Source of the DNA: Geodermatophilus normandii
Lineage (GTDB): Bacteria; Actinomycetota; Actinomycetes; Mycobacteriales; Geodermatophilaceae
NCBI RefSeq assembly: GCF_003182485.1
Contig: NZ_QGTX01000001.1
Span: forward strand, 682,001 to 746,000
Direction: 5' to 3'
Length of the DNA stretch: 64,000 bases
The number at the start of each line of letters is the position of its first letter. The first letter of the stretch is position 1. A model generated the notes under the pieces. The model ran no database searches. It had not been told where the DNA came from and saw only the letters and a program-made list of their open reading frames with translations. Of the stretch, positions 9,535-20,281 are shown one piece after another. Both the position numbers and the translations under genes were made by a program.

Positions 9535-10728
9535 GTGGACGCTACTGCCGGGAGCGGTCCGGACGGCAGCACGGGCGCTGCGCAGGAGATCCGGCTCGAG
9601 GGGGTCAGCAAGACCTACGCCGACGGGACGGTCGGCGTCGAACGGCTGGACCTCACCTTCACCGCCGGCGAGCTGTCGGTCCTCGTCGGGCCCTCGGGCT
9701 GCGGCAAGACCACGACGATGAAGATGATCAACCGGGTCATCGAGCCGACCACGGGGCGGATCCTCCTCGGCGGCGAGGACGTCACCCGGGTCGACCCCGA
9801 CCGGCTGCGCCGCCGCATCGGCTACGTCATCCAGAACGTCGGGCTCTTCCCCCACCAGACCGTCCGGGACAACGTGGCGACGGTGCCGCGGCTGCTGGGC
9901 TGGGACAAGCGGCGCACCCGTGCCCGGGTCGACGAGCTCCTGTCCACCGTGGGCCTCGACCCCGCCGTCCACGGCGGGCGCTACCCGGCGCAGCTCTCCG
10001 GCGGCCAGCGGCAGCGGGCCGGGGTGGCCCGGGCGCTGGCGGCCGACCCCGCCGTCCTGCTCATGGACGAGCCGTTCTCCGCCGTCGACCCGGTGGTCCG
10101 GGAGCGGCTGCAGACGGAGTTCCTGCGGCTGCAGGAGACCGTGCGCAAGACGATCGTCTTCGTCACCCACGACATCGAGGAGGCCGTCCGGCTCGGGGAC
10201 CGGATCGCGGTGATGAGCACCGGCGGCCGGGTCGAGCAGTTCGCGCCGCCCGCCGAGCTGCTCGGCCGCCCGGCCAGCCCCTTCGTGGCCGACTTCGTCG
10301 GAGCCGACCGCGGCCTCAAGCGCCTGGCGGTCACCGCGATCGGCCCGGACGACCTCGAGCGCCCGCCTGTGGTGCACGTCGCCGACGGCCTGGCCGACGC
10401 CCGGTCCTCGCTGCAGACCACCGGCGCCCGGTGGGCGGTGGTCCTCGACGACGACGACAGGCTGCACGGCTGGCTGTCGGCCGACCGGGCCGCCGGCGCG
10501 GGCACGGTGGGCTCGGCGGCGCGGCGGATGGATGCCTGGGTACCGGCCGGCGCGACGCTCAAGACCGCGTTCTCCACGATGCTGCAGCACGAGGCCGGCT
10601 GGGTGGCGGTCCTCGACGGCGACGTCTTCCTGGGGGTGCTGACCCCGGAGTCGCTGCACGCGGCGCTGCGCCGATCGGTCGACGGCACGGTCCCGGAGAC
10701 GGCCGGCGCGGCGATCCCGGTGAGGTGA
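9535..10728 (+). CDS. Osmoprotectant ABC transporter ATP-binding protein with C-terminal CBS-like region
   Basis: ATPase subunit of the importer encoded on the opposite strand, 397 residues. Walker A GPSGCGKTTTMKM near residue 50, Q-loop VIQNVGLFPHQT, signature LSGGQRQRAGVARAL, Walker B VLLMDEPFSAVDP and H-loop FVTHDIEEA. The last ~110 residues fit the tandem CBS-type regulatory region found in OpuCA/ProV relatives, which in characterised members senses ionic strength; here that is inference. The GTG start at 9535 is supported by the conserved EIRLEGVSKTY that follows. No ribosome site is visible and the divergent permease starts 3 bp away, so a leaderless transcript is likely. Confidence 0.92.
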   Translation: MDATAGSGPDGSTGAAQEIRLEGVSKTYADGTVGVERLDLTFTAGELSVLVGPSGCGKTTTMKMINRVIEPTTGRILLGGEDVTRVDPDRLRRRIGYVIQNVGLFPHQTVRDNVATVPRLLGWDKRRTRARVDELLSTVGLDPAVHGGRYPAQLSGGQRQRAGVARALAADPAVLLMDEPFSAVDPVVRERLQTEFLRLQETVRKTIVFVTHDIEEAVRLGDRIAVMSTGGRVEQFAPPAELLGRPASPFVADFVGADRGLKRLAVTAIGPDDLERPPVVHVADGLADARSSLQTTGARWAVVLDDDDRLHGWLSADRAAGAGTVGSAARRMDAWVPAGATLKTAFSTMLQHEAGWVAVLDGDVFLGVLTPESLHAALRRSVDGTVPETAGAAIPVR

Positions 10729-10730
10729 CC

Positions 10731-10786
10731 GGCCCCTCTGCGGGATCCCGCTGCGAGCTCGCGAGCGGTGGCGGGGCGGAGGGGCC
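10731..10786. terminator. Imperfect palindrome between convergent genes (repeat family copy 1)
   Basis: Outer arms GGCCCCTC (10731-10738) and GAGGGGCC (10779-10786) enclose a second hairpin around the self-complementary GCGAGCTCGC at 10753-10762. It lies between the ATPase stop (10728) and the DUF3180 stop (10792), so it could end transcription in both directions, although there is no T-run. It resembles elements at 11873-11895 and 63151-63200. Confidence 0.6.
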
Positions 10787-10791
10787 CTTCC

Positions 10792-11319
10792 CTAGGCCCG
10801 GACGCCGTCCCCCGGACGCCGCTCGTCGCGCTCCTCCGGCGGCACCCGGCACATCGACTCCAGCCACAGCGCGGCCGCGGCGAGCGCCGCGGAGCACAGC
10901 ACGCCGACGACGGCGGTGACCGTGTCGCTGCCGGCCGCCTGCAGCCGGGACACCGCCGGACCGACGTGCAGCAGGACCCCGGCCCAGATCCCCACGAAGG
11001 CCGCGCCCACGAAGGCGCTGGCCTGGGCGAGGACGGCCAGCCGGGCCACCAGCATCGGCTCGACCGGGCGCACCAGCGGCGCGGCCGGATCGGCGGTCCG
11101 GGCGGTCTCCCCGCCGCGGGCCGAGCGCCGGGCGGCGCGCTGGGCGGCCAGGCGGGCGCGCAGCGTGCGGGCACCGAGCGCCTCGGCGACGGCCAGCACG
11201 GCCAGCGGGACCGGCAGCCACCAGCGCAGCGGCGGCAGGCTGCCGTAGGTGGCGCGGACCAGCAGCCAGGCGGCCAGCGCCAGCCCGGCGGCCACGATCA
11301 CCAGGTCGCGGCGGCTCAC
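10792..11319 (-). CDS. DUF3180 family membrane protein
   Basis: A 175-residue membrane protein with four predicted helices: two near the N-terminus (VIVAAGLALAAWLLVRATYG; LPVPLAVLAVAEALGARTL) and two after a basic loop (residues ~95-145). This matches the actinobacterial DUF3180 family, which follows folK in many genomes (Rv3605c). The GTG start at 11319 is 5 bp after the folK stop. The function is not known; linkage to the folate operon is the only clue. The 528-nt length is normal. Confidence 0.82.
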   Translation of the reverse strand: MSRRDLVIVAAGLALAAWLLVRATYGSLPPLRWWLPVPLAVLAVAEALGARTLRARLAAQRAARRSARGGETARTADPAAPLVRPVEPMLVARLAVLAQASAFVGAAFVGIWAGVLLHVGPAVSRLQAAGSDTVTAVVGVLCSAALAAAALWLESMCRVPPEERDERRPGDGVRA

Positions 11320-11324
11320 CGGCC

Positions 11325-11828
11325 TCACTGCAGGTGCTCCCAGCGGACGACCGCCTCGACGTCCTCGGGCGGCAGCGCGGCGACCAGGTCGGCCACCCTC
11401 CCGTGCCCGGGCAGCACGGCGGTGGGGTCCAGCGACAGCCACGGCACCAGCACGAACGCCCGCTCGTGCGCGCGGGGGTGCGGCAGGGTGAGGGCCGGGT
11501 CGTCGGAGACCACCGGCGTCCCGTCGTCGGCGGTCACGGTGACCACGTCGACGTCGAGGGTGCGCGCCCCCCACCGGACCTCCCGGGTGCGGCCGGCGGC
11601 CTGCTCGAGCTCGTGCGCGCGGGCCAGCCAGCCGGCGGCGTCGCGGTCGCCGCGGACGAACGCCACCGCGTTGAGGTAGGGCGGCTGCTCGACCGGGCCC
11701 CACGGCGGCGTCTCGTAGAGCGTGGACCGGGCGACCAGGCCGTCGGCCACGAGCGCCTCGATGGCGGTGCGCAGCGCGCGGGCGCGGTCGCCGAGGTTGG
11801 CGCCCAGGGACAGCACCGCGCGGGTCAT
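11325..11828 (-). CDS. folK: 2-amino-4-hydroxy-6-hydroxymethyldihydropteridine diphosphokinase
   Basis: Pyrophosphorylates the dihydropterin before it is joined to p-aminobenzoate. 167 residues. Family motifs: VLSLGANLGDR at the N-terminus, YETPPWGPVEQPPYLNA, and the ATP/Mg-binding RWGARTLDVDVV followed by LPHPRAHERAFVLVPW. The start ATG at 11828 overlaps the folB stop (ATGA). Fourth gene of the folE-folP-folB-folK string. Confidence 0.95.
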   Translation of the reverse strand: MTRAVLSLGANLGDRARALRTAIEALVADGLVARSTLYETPPWGPVEQPPYLNAVAFVRGDRDAAGWLARAHELEQAAGRTREVRWGARTLDVDVVTVTADDGTPVVSDDPALTLPHPRAHERAFVLVPWLSLDPTAVLPGHGRVADLVAALPPEDVEAVVRWEHLQ

Positions 11829-12304
11829 CGAGAGCCTTCTCCGAGTTCCGTCCCCCGGCCCTCTCCGGAGGCTCCCCCGAGCTTGCGAGGGGGGAGGGGG
11901 AGGGGGTCCTTCTGCCGCCGGATGGTGACGGTGACGTCGTCGAAGGGGACGCCGAGGTCGGCCTGCGGCTTGTGCACGGTGATCTCGGTGGCCTGCACCA
12001 GCGGGTCGGCCAGGCAGACGTCGGCCAGCCGCTGGCACAGCGTCTCGAGCAGGTCGACCGGCTCCCCGGTGAGGACGGCGTGCAGCCGCTGCGCCAGCTC
12101 GGCGTAGTCCACCGTCCTCGCCAGGTCGTCCCCGGCCGCGGCGGGACCGGTGTCGAGCTCCAGGACGGCGTCGACGGAGAAGGTCTGCCCGGTCTCCCGC
12201 TCGAAGCCGTGGACGCCGTGGTGGGCGTGCGCGGTCAGGCCGCGGACGGCGATCCGGTCGGGAGGCGTGCGGCCGGGGTGGTGGGGCGGGGGGGTGCTAG
12301 TCAC
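11825..12304 (-). CDS. folB: Dihydroneopterin aldolase with repeat-derived C-terminal tail
   Basis: Converts dihydroneopterin to hydroxymethyl-dihydropterin and glycolaldehyde. 159 residues, against about 120 for the family. The core is clear: IAVRGLTAHAHHGVHGFERE with the conserved Glu, VDYAELAQRL, LLETLCQRLAD and ITVHKPQA near residue 115. After TVTIRRQKDP the protein continues about 28 residues (LPLPPRKLGGASGEGRG and on) encoded by a palindromic repeat, so the tail looks acquired. The GTG start at 12304 overlaps the folP stop by 8 bp; an internal GTG (VRGLTAH) would give a more usual N-terminus. The stop overlaps the folK ATG. Confidence 0.92.
   Translation of the reverse strand: MTSTPPPHHPGRTPPDRIAVRGLTAHAHHGVHGFERETGQTFSVDAVLELDTGPAAAGDDLARTVDYAELAQRLHAVLTGEPVDLLETLCQRLADVCLADPLVQATEITVHKPQADLGVPFDDVTVTIRRQKDPLPLPPRKLGGASGEGRGTELGEGSR
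11873..11895. repeat. Palindromic repeat inside the 3' end of folB (repeat family copy 2)
   Basis: TCCCCC (11873-11878) pairs with GGGGGA (11890-11895) around the GAGCTTGCGAG core. Flanking C/T-rich and G/A-rich tracts at about 11855-11912 extend the symmetry. The element lies in frame in folB and encodes its odd Pro/Gly/Arg tail. Its core resembles the palindromes at 10753-10765 and 63171-63186. Confidence 0.55.
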
Positions 12305-13160
12305 GACGGGCCTCCTCGCGGGCGCGCTGGACGGCGGCGACGGTGCGGACGGCGTCGGCCGAGCCTGCGGCGTCGTGCACCCGCACGCCCCAGGCGCCGG
12401 CCTCCGCGGCCAGGACGGTGGTGGCCAGGGTGGCGGCGTCCCGCTCCTCGGCCGGGCGCAGCGCGCCGTCGGGACCGGCGAGCAGGCGGCCGAGGAAGGA
12501 CTTGCGGGAGGAGCCGACCAGCACCGGCAGGCCCAGGGAGACCACGCGGGGCAGCGCGGCCAGCAGCGCCCAGTTGTGCGCCGCCTGCTTGGCGAAGCCG
12601 AGGCCGGGGTCGAGCACGAGCTGGGCGGCGTCCACCCCGGCCGACAGCGCGGCGTCGACCCGGGCCGAGAGCTCCGTGCAGACCTCGGTGACGACGTCGC
12701 CGTAGTCGGCCTGCGCGTACATCTCCCGGCTGTGGCCGCGCCAGTGCATGAGCACCCAGGGGACCCCGGCGTCGGCGACCAGCGCGGCCATCCCGTCGTC
12801 GGCCAGGCCGCCGCTGATGTCGTTGACGAGCACCGCGCCGGCCCCCAGCGCCGCCTCGGCGACCTCGGTGCGGGTGGTGTCGACGCTGACGCGGACGCCG
12901 GCGGCGGTCAGCTCGCGGACGACGGGGACGACGCGGCGGCGTTCCTCGGCGGCGTCGACGCGGTCGGCACCGGGACGGGTGGACTCACCGCCGACGTCGA
13001 CGTAGTCGGCGCCCGCCGCGGCCATCGCCAGCCCGTGCGCGACCGCCGACGCCGGATCGGCGAAGCAGCCGCCGTCGGAGAAGGAGTCGGGCGTGACGTT
13101 GAGGACGCCCATGACCACGCACCGGCCCGGGTGCAGCAGCGCGGCGCGGCGCCCGCTCAC
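12297..13160 (-). CDS. folP: Dihydropteroate synthase
   Basis: Joins p-aminobenzoate to hydroxymethyl-dihydropterin pyrophosphate; the sulfonamide target. 287 residues. [15 protein letters not shown] (pterin/PPi loop), [34 protein letters not shown] and [10 protein letters not shown] are all present, so this is the functional FolP1 type rather than the degenerate paralogue. The GTG start at 13160 overlaps the folE stop by 4 bp. Confidence 0.96.
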   Translation of the reverse strand: MSGRRAALLHPGRCVVMGVLNVTPDSFSDGGCFADPASAVAHGLAMAAAGADYVDVGGESTRPGADRVDAAEERRRVVPVVRELTAAGVRVSVDTTRTEVAEAALGAGAVLVNDISGGLADDGMAALVADAGVPWVLMHWRGHSREMYAQADYGDVVTEVCTELSARVDAALSAGVDAAQLVLDPGLGFAKQAAHNWALLAALPRVVSLGLPVLVGSSRKSFLGRLLAGPDGALRPAEERDAATLATTVLAAEAGAWGVRVHDAAGSADAVRTVAAVQRAREEARRD

Positions 13161-13770
13161 CGGCCCAGGACGAGGCTCATCGCCTCGGCGCGGGTGGCGG
13201 GGTTGTCGCGGAACATGCCGCGCACGGCGGAGGTGACCGTCGTCGACCCGGGCTTGCGGATGCCGCGCATGCCCATGCACAGGTGCTCGGCCTCGATGAC
13301 GACGATGACGCCGCGCGGCTTGAGGTGCTGGTCGAGGGCGTCGGCGATCTGCCGGGTCATCCGCTCCTGCACCTGCGGCCGGCGCGCGTAGACGTCGACC
13401 AGGCGGGCGAGCTTGGACAGCCCGGTGACCCGGCCGTCGTCACCGGGGATGTAGCCGACGTGCGCCGCCCCGTGGAAGGGCACCAGGTGGTGCTCGCAGG
13501 TCGAGTACATCGGGATGTCCCTGACCAGGACCATCTCGTCGTGGTCCTCGTCGAAGACCGTCGCGAGCACCTCGGCCGGGTCCTGCCAGAGGCCGGCGAA
13601 GGTCTCGGCGTAGGCGCGGGCGACCCGGGCGGGGGTGTCCCGCAGCCCGGGCCGGTCCGGGTCCTCCCCCACCGCCAGCAGCAGCTCCCGGACGGCGGCC
13701 GCGGCCCGCGCGGTGTCGACGTGCGCGGGATCCGCGCGGACCTCGTCCTCCGGTTCGTGCGCGAGGTCGG

Positions 13771-13774
<4 letters not shown>
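13157..13774 (-). CDS. folE: GTP cyclohydrolase I
   Basis: Makes dihydroneopterin triphosphate from GTP. 205 residues. Zinc ligands sit in [19 protein letters not shown] (Cys, His) and [16 protein letters not shown] (Cys); [16 protein letters not shown] and the C-terminal [12 protein letters not shown] are family signatures. The GTG start at 13774 overlaps the ftsH stop by 4 bp, so the folate genes are transcribed behind ftsH, as in mycobacteria (Rv3610c-Rv3606c). Confidence 0.96.
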
Positions 13775-15825
<2,051 letters not shown>

Positions 15826-16025
15826 ACACCGATGCCGGGCGGCCGGAGGTCCCCGGCCTGGCCCGTCCACCCTCCTGATCGTCCGGGTGACGCTCCGCGC
15901 GACCCGGGCGGGCACCCTGGCGCTCGGTCCAGCGTCGTTGCGCTCGACGGTACACCGGGGAGGCTGTGCGTCCCCTGTGATCGCGCTGCCCGGAGGCCGT
16001 GCGCTCCCCCCTCCGGAGGACCCCG

Positions 16026-16643
16026 CTACGCCGAGTAGACCTGCGGCTTGAGCGTGCCGATGTAGGGCAGGTCGCGGTAGCGCTCGGCGTAGTCGAGGCC
16101 GTACCCGACGACGAACTCGTTGGGGATGTCGAAGCCGACGTAGCGCACCGGGACCTCGACCTTGATCGCGTCGGGCTTGCGCAGCAGGGCGCAGACCTCC
16201 AGCGAGGCCGGGCGCCGGCTGCCGAGGTTCTTCAGCAGCCAGGACAGCGTCAGGCCCGAGTCGATGATGTCCTCGAGGACCAGCACGTCCATGCCGGAGA
16301 TGTCGCGGTCGAGGTCCTTGAGGATGCGCACGACCCCCGAGGAGCTCGTGGAGCTGCCGTAGGAGGAGACGGCCATGAACTCCATCTGAGTGGGCAGCCG
16401 CAGCGCACGGGCGAAGTCGCTCATGAACAGCACCGCGCCCTTGAGGACGCCGACGAGCAGGACCTCGCGGCCCTCGTAGTCGCGCGCGATCCGGTCGGCG
16501 AGCTCGGTGATCCTGCCCTGGATCTGCTGCTCGGACAGCAGCACGTGGTCGATGTCGGGGCCGTAGCCGTGGTCGGGCCCCAGCTCCGCAGTGGTCGACT
16601 CCGCAGTGGTCGACTCCGCAGCGGTCGACGCGGTCTCGCTCAC
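16026..16643 (-). CDS. hpt: Hypoxanthine phosphoribosyltransferase
   Basis: Purine salvage: converts hypoxanthine or guanine plus PRPP to IMP or GMP. 205 residues. PRPP-binding loop [14 protein letters not shown], the flexible-loop region [49 protein letters not shown] and the C-terminal LPYIG are typical. The N-terminus carries a short low-complexity stretch ([12 protein letters not shown]) encoded by tandem 15-bp repeats. The GTG start overlaps the tilS stop by 4 bp; tilS-hpt-ftsH is the usual actinobacterial order. Confidence 0.96.
   Translation of the reverse strand: MSETASTAAESTTAESTTAELGPDHGYGPDIDHVLLSEQQIQGRITELADRIARDYEGREVLLVGVLKGAVLFMSDFARALRLPTQMEFMAVSSYGSSTSSSGVVRILKDLDRDISGMDVLVLEDIIDSGLTLSWLLKNLGSRRPASLEVCALLRKPDAIKVEVPVRYVGFDIPNEFVVGYGLDYAERYRDLPYIGTLKPQVYSA
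16588..16632. repeat. 15-bp tandem repeat (3 copies) in the 5' end of hpt
   Basis: GCAGTGGTCGACTCC occurs at 16588-16602 and 16603-16617, with a diverged third copy at 16618-16632. In hpt it encodes AESTT units in the disordered N-terminal tail. In-frame copy number could vary without harm. Confidence 0.8.
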
Positions 16644-17650
16644 GGGTGCTGCTCCTCCGGGTCGGGGGCGACTCCGGCCCTCCCGCCCGGGGAGCCGGCG
16701 GGCCGCAGCACCAGCCTGCCAGACGCCCGGAGCGCCTCCGCACCGTCCGGCAGGGCGACCGGCCCCTGCCCGCGCCACGCGGTCAGCAGCGCGTCGACCG
16801 CCCGCAGGTGCACCGCCTGCAGGTCGCCCACACCCGCACCCCGCAGCCACCCGCGCAGCACCCGCCGGCGCAGCGCGGCCGGCAGACCGGCCACCTCCGC
16901 GGTCGGCAGGCCTTCCGGGCCCGCCACCCGTGCGAGGTGCTCCCCGGCCAGGGCGTCGAGGACCTCGAGGTCCTCGCGCAGCAGGTCCGCCGTCCGGGCC
17001 AGGGCCGGCGCGACGCCGCCGCCGAGGACGTCCTCGAGCAGGGGCAGCACCTCGGCGCGCAGCCGGGCCCGGCGGTAGGCCGGGTCGGTGTTCCACGGGT
17101 CGTCCCACACCGGCAGGCCCGACTCGGCGCAGGCGGCGCGCGCGGTCGCCCGCCGCAGGCCGAGCAGCGGTCGCCAGAACGGCGGGCGCTCGGCCACCAT
17201 CCCGGCCACCGACCGCGGACCGGACCCGCGGCCGAGGCCGAGGAGCACCGTCTCGGCCTGGTCGTCGAGGGTGTGACCGAGGGCGACGCGCGCCCCGGAG
17301 TCGCCGGCGCACCGGGTCAGCGCGGCGTACCGGGCGGTGCGGGCGGCGGCCTCCGGGCCGCCCGCGGTGCCGACGTCGACGGGGACGACGAGCACCGGGT
17401 CCAGGCCCAGGCCGCGCAGCAGACCTGCGGTGTCGCGCGCCCGCTGCGCCGAGCCCGGCTGCAGGCCGTGGTCGACGGTCACCGCCCCGGCCGGCACCCC
17501 GGCGCGGGGTGCCTCGAAGGCGACGGCGGCGGCCAGCGCGAGGGAGTCCGCTCCCCCGCTGACGGCGACCAGGACCGGCTGCGCGGAGGTCCGCAGGCCC
17601 GGCCGGACGGCGCTGCGGACGGCCGCGACGGCCGGCGGCGGGCCGCTCAC
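16640..17650 (-). CDS. tilS: tRNA(Ile)-lysidine synthetase
   Basis: Modifies C34 of the CAU-anticodon tRNA-Ile to lysidine so that it reads AUA. 336 residues. PP-loop [12 protein letters not shown] at residues 28-39, then [19 protein letters not shown] and [22 protein letters not shown], the signature of the family. The C-terminal region is short, as in other actinobacteria. GTG start at 17650; the stop overlaps the hpt start by 4 bp. Confidence 0.93.
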   Translation of the reverse strand: MSGPPPAVAAVRSAVRPGLRTSAQPVLVAVSGGADSLALAAAVAFEAPRAGVPAGAVTVDHGLQPGSAQRARDTAGLLRGLGLDPVLVVPVDVGTAGGPEAAARTARYAALTRCAGDSGARVALGHTLDDQAETVLLGLGRGSGPRSVAGMVAERPPFWRPLLGLRRATARAACAESGLPVWDDPWNTDPAYRRARLRAEVLPLLEDVLGGGVAPALARTADLLREDLEVLDALAGEHLARVAGPEGLPTAEVAGLPAALRRRVLRGWLRGAGVGDLQAVHLRAVDALLTAWRGQGPVALPDGAEALRASGRLVLRPAGSPGGRAGVAPDPEEQHP

Positions 17651-17663
17651 CGCAGCCGGGGCG

Positions 17664-18749
17664 TCAGGCGGGAACGGCCGGGCGGCCGTGCACCCGCTCG
17701 ACCCAGCGGGCCGGCTGGGTGAGCTCCTCGACCAGCGGCAGGTTCTCGGGCCCGGCCCACACGCGGTTGAACCCGTCCATGCCGACCAGGTCGACGACGC
17801 CGCCGACGAAGGTCCGCCCGTCGGCGTACTGCTTCATCTTCTGCTCCAGGCCGAGCAGCCGCCGCAGCACGCGGTCGATCGGGCTGCGGCCCTTGCGCCG
17901 CTGGGCGAAGCGCTTGCGCAGGGTGCGCACCGAGGGGACGACGTCGGGGCCCACGCCGTCCATCACGTACTCGGCGTGCCCCTCGACCAGGCTCATCACG
18001 GCGGTGACCCGGTCGAGGACGGCGCGCTGCTCGGGGTCGCGGACCAGCGCCATGAGGCCGGCCGACCCGCCGTCGTCGTCGCTGCCGCGCACCGCGTCGG
18101 CCAGGCCGCGGACCAGGTCGGACATGCGGTCGCGCAGCGCGTCGGGGCTGAGGTCGGTGGCCTCCACGAACTCGGAGATCTGGGCCTCGAGGTGGTCGCG
18201 CAGCCACGGGAAGGCGGTGAACTGCAGCTGGTGGGTGACCTCGTGCAGGCAGACCCACATGCGGAAGTCGGTCGGGTCGACGCCCATGCGCCGCTCGGCG
18301 TCCACGATGTTCGGGGCGACGAGGAGCAGCCGGCCGCCGGTGCCGAACACCTCGTACTGGCCGAGCACCCGGGAGGACAGGAAGGCCAGCAGCCCGCCGG
18401 CCTGCACGCCCGTAGCGCGCGAGCCGATGGCGGTGGCCAGCGGGCCGGGCGGGTTCTCCGACCGCTCGAGGAGCGCCCCGGCCAGCGGGTCGAGCAGCGC
18501 GGCCATGCCGGTGGTGTTGGCGTCGATCCAGCCGGGCCGGTCGACGACGGCGACCTCGGGGACCGGACCGCCCTCGACCGGGTGCAGCCCGGTCAGGCCC
18601 TCGACGTGGGTGACGGCGGCCGCGGCGGCCTCGTGCAGCTCGCGGACGACGGCGGCGGCCTCCTCCCGCGTGGTCGCGGGCCCGGGCCCGGCCAGCCGGC
18701 GGGCGGTCCGCCCGGCGAGCCCCCAGTCGACGAGTGCGCTGCTGCTCAT
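17664..18749 (-). CDS. DUF2342 zinc-dependent metalloprotease-like protein
   Basis: A 361-residue protein of the actinobacterial family once described as coenzyme F420 biosynthesis-associated. The zinc motif HEVTHQLQF sits near residue 170, with a downstream VEGHAEYVMD that may supply a further ligand. VAPNIVDAERRMGVDPTDF before the motif and RTFVGGVVDLVGMDGFNRVW near the end are family-typical. It lies between dacB and tilS, its usual place in actinobacteria. Start ATG 18749 (SSSALVDWGLA); an upstream start at 18782 is less likely. The substrate is unknown. Confidence 0.85.
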   Translation of the reverse strand: MSSSALVDWGLAGRTARRLAGPGPATTREEAAAVVRELHEAAAAAVTHVEGLTGLHPVEGGPVPEVAVVDRPGWIDANTTGMAALLDPLAGALLERSENPPGPLATAIGSRATGVQAGGLLAFLSSRVLGQYEVFGTGGRLLLVAPNIVDAERRMGVDPTDFRMWVCLHEVTHQLQFTAFPWLRDHLEAQISEFVEATDLSPDALRDRMSDLVRGLADAVRGSDDDGGSAGLMALVRDPEQRAVLDRVTAVMSLVEGHAEYVMDGVGPDVVPSVRTLRKRFAQRRKGRSPIDRVLRRLLGLEQKMKQYADGRTFVGGVVDLVGMDGFNRVWAGPENLPLVEELTQPARWVERVHGRPAVPA

Positions 18750-18788
18750 CGCCTCACGGTACGCGGGCGACCGGTGCGCCACCCCCGG

Positions 18789-20213
18789 TCACGAGCACCC
18801 GCAGGAGGCCAGCGCGGCCGCCACGGCGTCCAGCGCGGCCTCCTCGGGCCCGCCGCCACCGGTGGTGCCGTTGGCCACCAGCGCGTAGGCGAGCAGCCGC
18901 CCGTCGGCGGTGACCACGGTCCCGGCCAGGGCGTGCACGCCGAGCAGGGTCCCGGTCTTCCCGCGGACGGAGCCGGGAGCCGTGGCGGGGTCGGCGTCGC
19001 CGCGGTCGGCGAGCGTGCCGTCGTAGCCGGCCACGGCCAGGCCCGAGACCACCGCCGAGGTGCCGGCCAGGGAGCCGTCGGCGGCACCGGCGAGCACGTC
19101 GGCCAGGACGGCGGGGGTCACGAGGTCCAGCCGGGACAGCCCGCTGCCGTCGTGCAGGTCGACCTCGGAGGTGTCGATGCCGGCGTCGGCGAGCGCGTCG
19201 GTGACCGCCTGCGCGGACCCGTCGAAGGTGGCCGGCAGGCCGCGGGCGAGGGCCACGTGGCGGGCCAGCGAGTCGGCCAGCAGGTTGTCCGACTGCGACA
19301 GCGCCTGCTCGACCAGCCGCGCGACCGGCGCCGAGCGGACGCTGCCCAGCGTCGTGGCACCGTCGGGGGCCTCGCCCAGCTCGACGGTCGCCCCGGGGAC
19401 GTCGAGCGCGTCGGCCAGCGCCCGCCCGGCGTCGGTGCCCGGCGTCCCGCTGCGGGGGTTCTCCCCGGGGGTCACCCGGGCGCCGTCCACCGCGGCGGCG
19501 GTGACGGGCGCGGCGTAGCTCGACGGCGCGTCCTCGGGGCCCCAGCCCTCCGCGGTCAGCGGCCCCTCGAACAGCGAGGTGTCGACGACGACCCGGGCGA
19601 CGGTCGTGCCCGGCGGGAGCGCGGCCCGCACCTGCGCGGCGAGGTCGGCCACGGTCGCCGCGCCCGGATAGGTGAGCGACGGGCCGGTGGTCGAGAGGGT
19701 CGGGTCCCCGCCGCCGACCAGCACGACCTCGTCCGGCGCGGCCCCGGCGACGACCGTCGTCTCCAGCGTGTCGTCGGGGTCGAGGGTGGTGAGCGCGGCG
19801 ACGGCGGTGAGCAGCTTGGCCGTCGAGGCCGGCGTCACGGGCTCGTCGGCGTCCTCGTCGAACAGGGTCTCCCCCGTCGCGACGTCGACCACCTCGGCGC
19901 CCAGGCCGCCGGCCAGCGCGGGCGCCGCCAGCAGCGGGCCGAGCACGGCCGAGAGCGCGGCGGGGTCGGGCGCGGGGGCCTCGGAGGACAGCGCGGCGAG
20001 CACGGGCGCGGGCTCGCCGACGTCGGGGAGCGCGGCGGTGGGCCCGGCCGCGGTACCGCCCGCGCCGGCGTCGCCGCGGCCGAGGAACAGCAACCCGCCG
20101 GCGACCAGGACGGCCACCACGAGGAGGGCCAGCACGCCGACCAGGACGCGCCGGCGCAGCCGGCGGTAGCTCGGCGTGACGGTCGTCGACCCGCTCGGCT
20201 CGATGGTGCCCAC
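18789..20213 (-). CDS. dacB: D-alanyl-D-alanine carboxypeptidase/endopeptidase (PBP4, S13 family)
   Basis: Trims or cleaves peptidoglycan peptides outside the membrane. About 474 residues: N-terminal signal-anchor helix (~22-44), then the S13 fold with SxxK in PASTAKLL (near residue 127), SxN in QSDNLLADSL (near 307) and KTG in GKTGTL (near 417). A large inserted domain between the first two motifs is normal for PBP4. The start is taken at GTG 20213; a start at ATG 20273 would leave almost no gap to ppa. Divergent from ppa with a 68-bp spacer. Confidence 0.92.
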   Translation of the reverse strand: MGTIEPSGSTTVTPSYRRLRRRVLVGVLALLVVAVLVAGGLLFLGRGDAGAGGTAAGPTAALPDVGEPAPVLAALSSEAPAPDPAALSAVLGPLLAAPALAGGLGAEVVDVATGETLFDEDADEPVTPASTAKLLTAVAALTTLDPDDTLETTVVAGAAPDEVVLVGGGDPTLSTTGPSLTYPGAATVADLAAQVRAALPPGTTVARVVVDTSLFEGPLTAEGWGPEDAPSSYAAPVTAAAVDGARVTPGENPRSGTPGTDAGRALADALDVPGATVELGEAPDGATTLGSVRSAPVARLVEQALSQSDNLLADSLARHVALARGLPATFDGSAQAVTDALADAGIDTSEVDLHDGSGLSRLDLVTPAVLADVLAGAADGSLAGTSAVVSGLAVAGYDGTLADRGDADPATAPGSVRGKTGTLLGVHALAGTVVTADGRLLAYALVANGTTGGGGPEEAALDAVAAALASCGCS

Positions 20214-20243
20214 CCCCAGGAAGAGACCCCCGGGCGGACCTGC

Positions 20244-20269
20244 ACCGGTGGGCCTGATACCGGTGGGCC
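20244..20269. promoter_or_regulatory. Tandem 11-bp direct repeat in the dacB-ppa divergent region
   Basis: ACCGGTGGGCC occurs at 20244-20254 and again at 20259-20269, a 15-bp period, inside the 68-bp gap between two divergent starts. It could be a regulator site or a remnant of duplication. No regulator is indicated. Confidence 0.45.
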
Positions 20270-20281
20270 ACACTACGTGCC

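Noticed and set aside
12297-13160. A degenerate FolP2-type paralogue
   Set aside because: All pterin, pyrophosphate and p-aminobenzoate loop motifs are intact and the gene lies in the folate operon.
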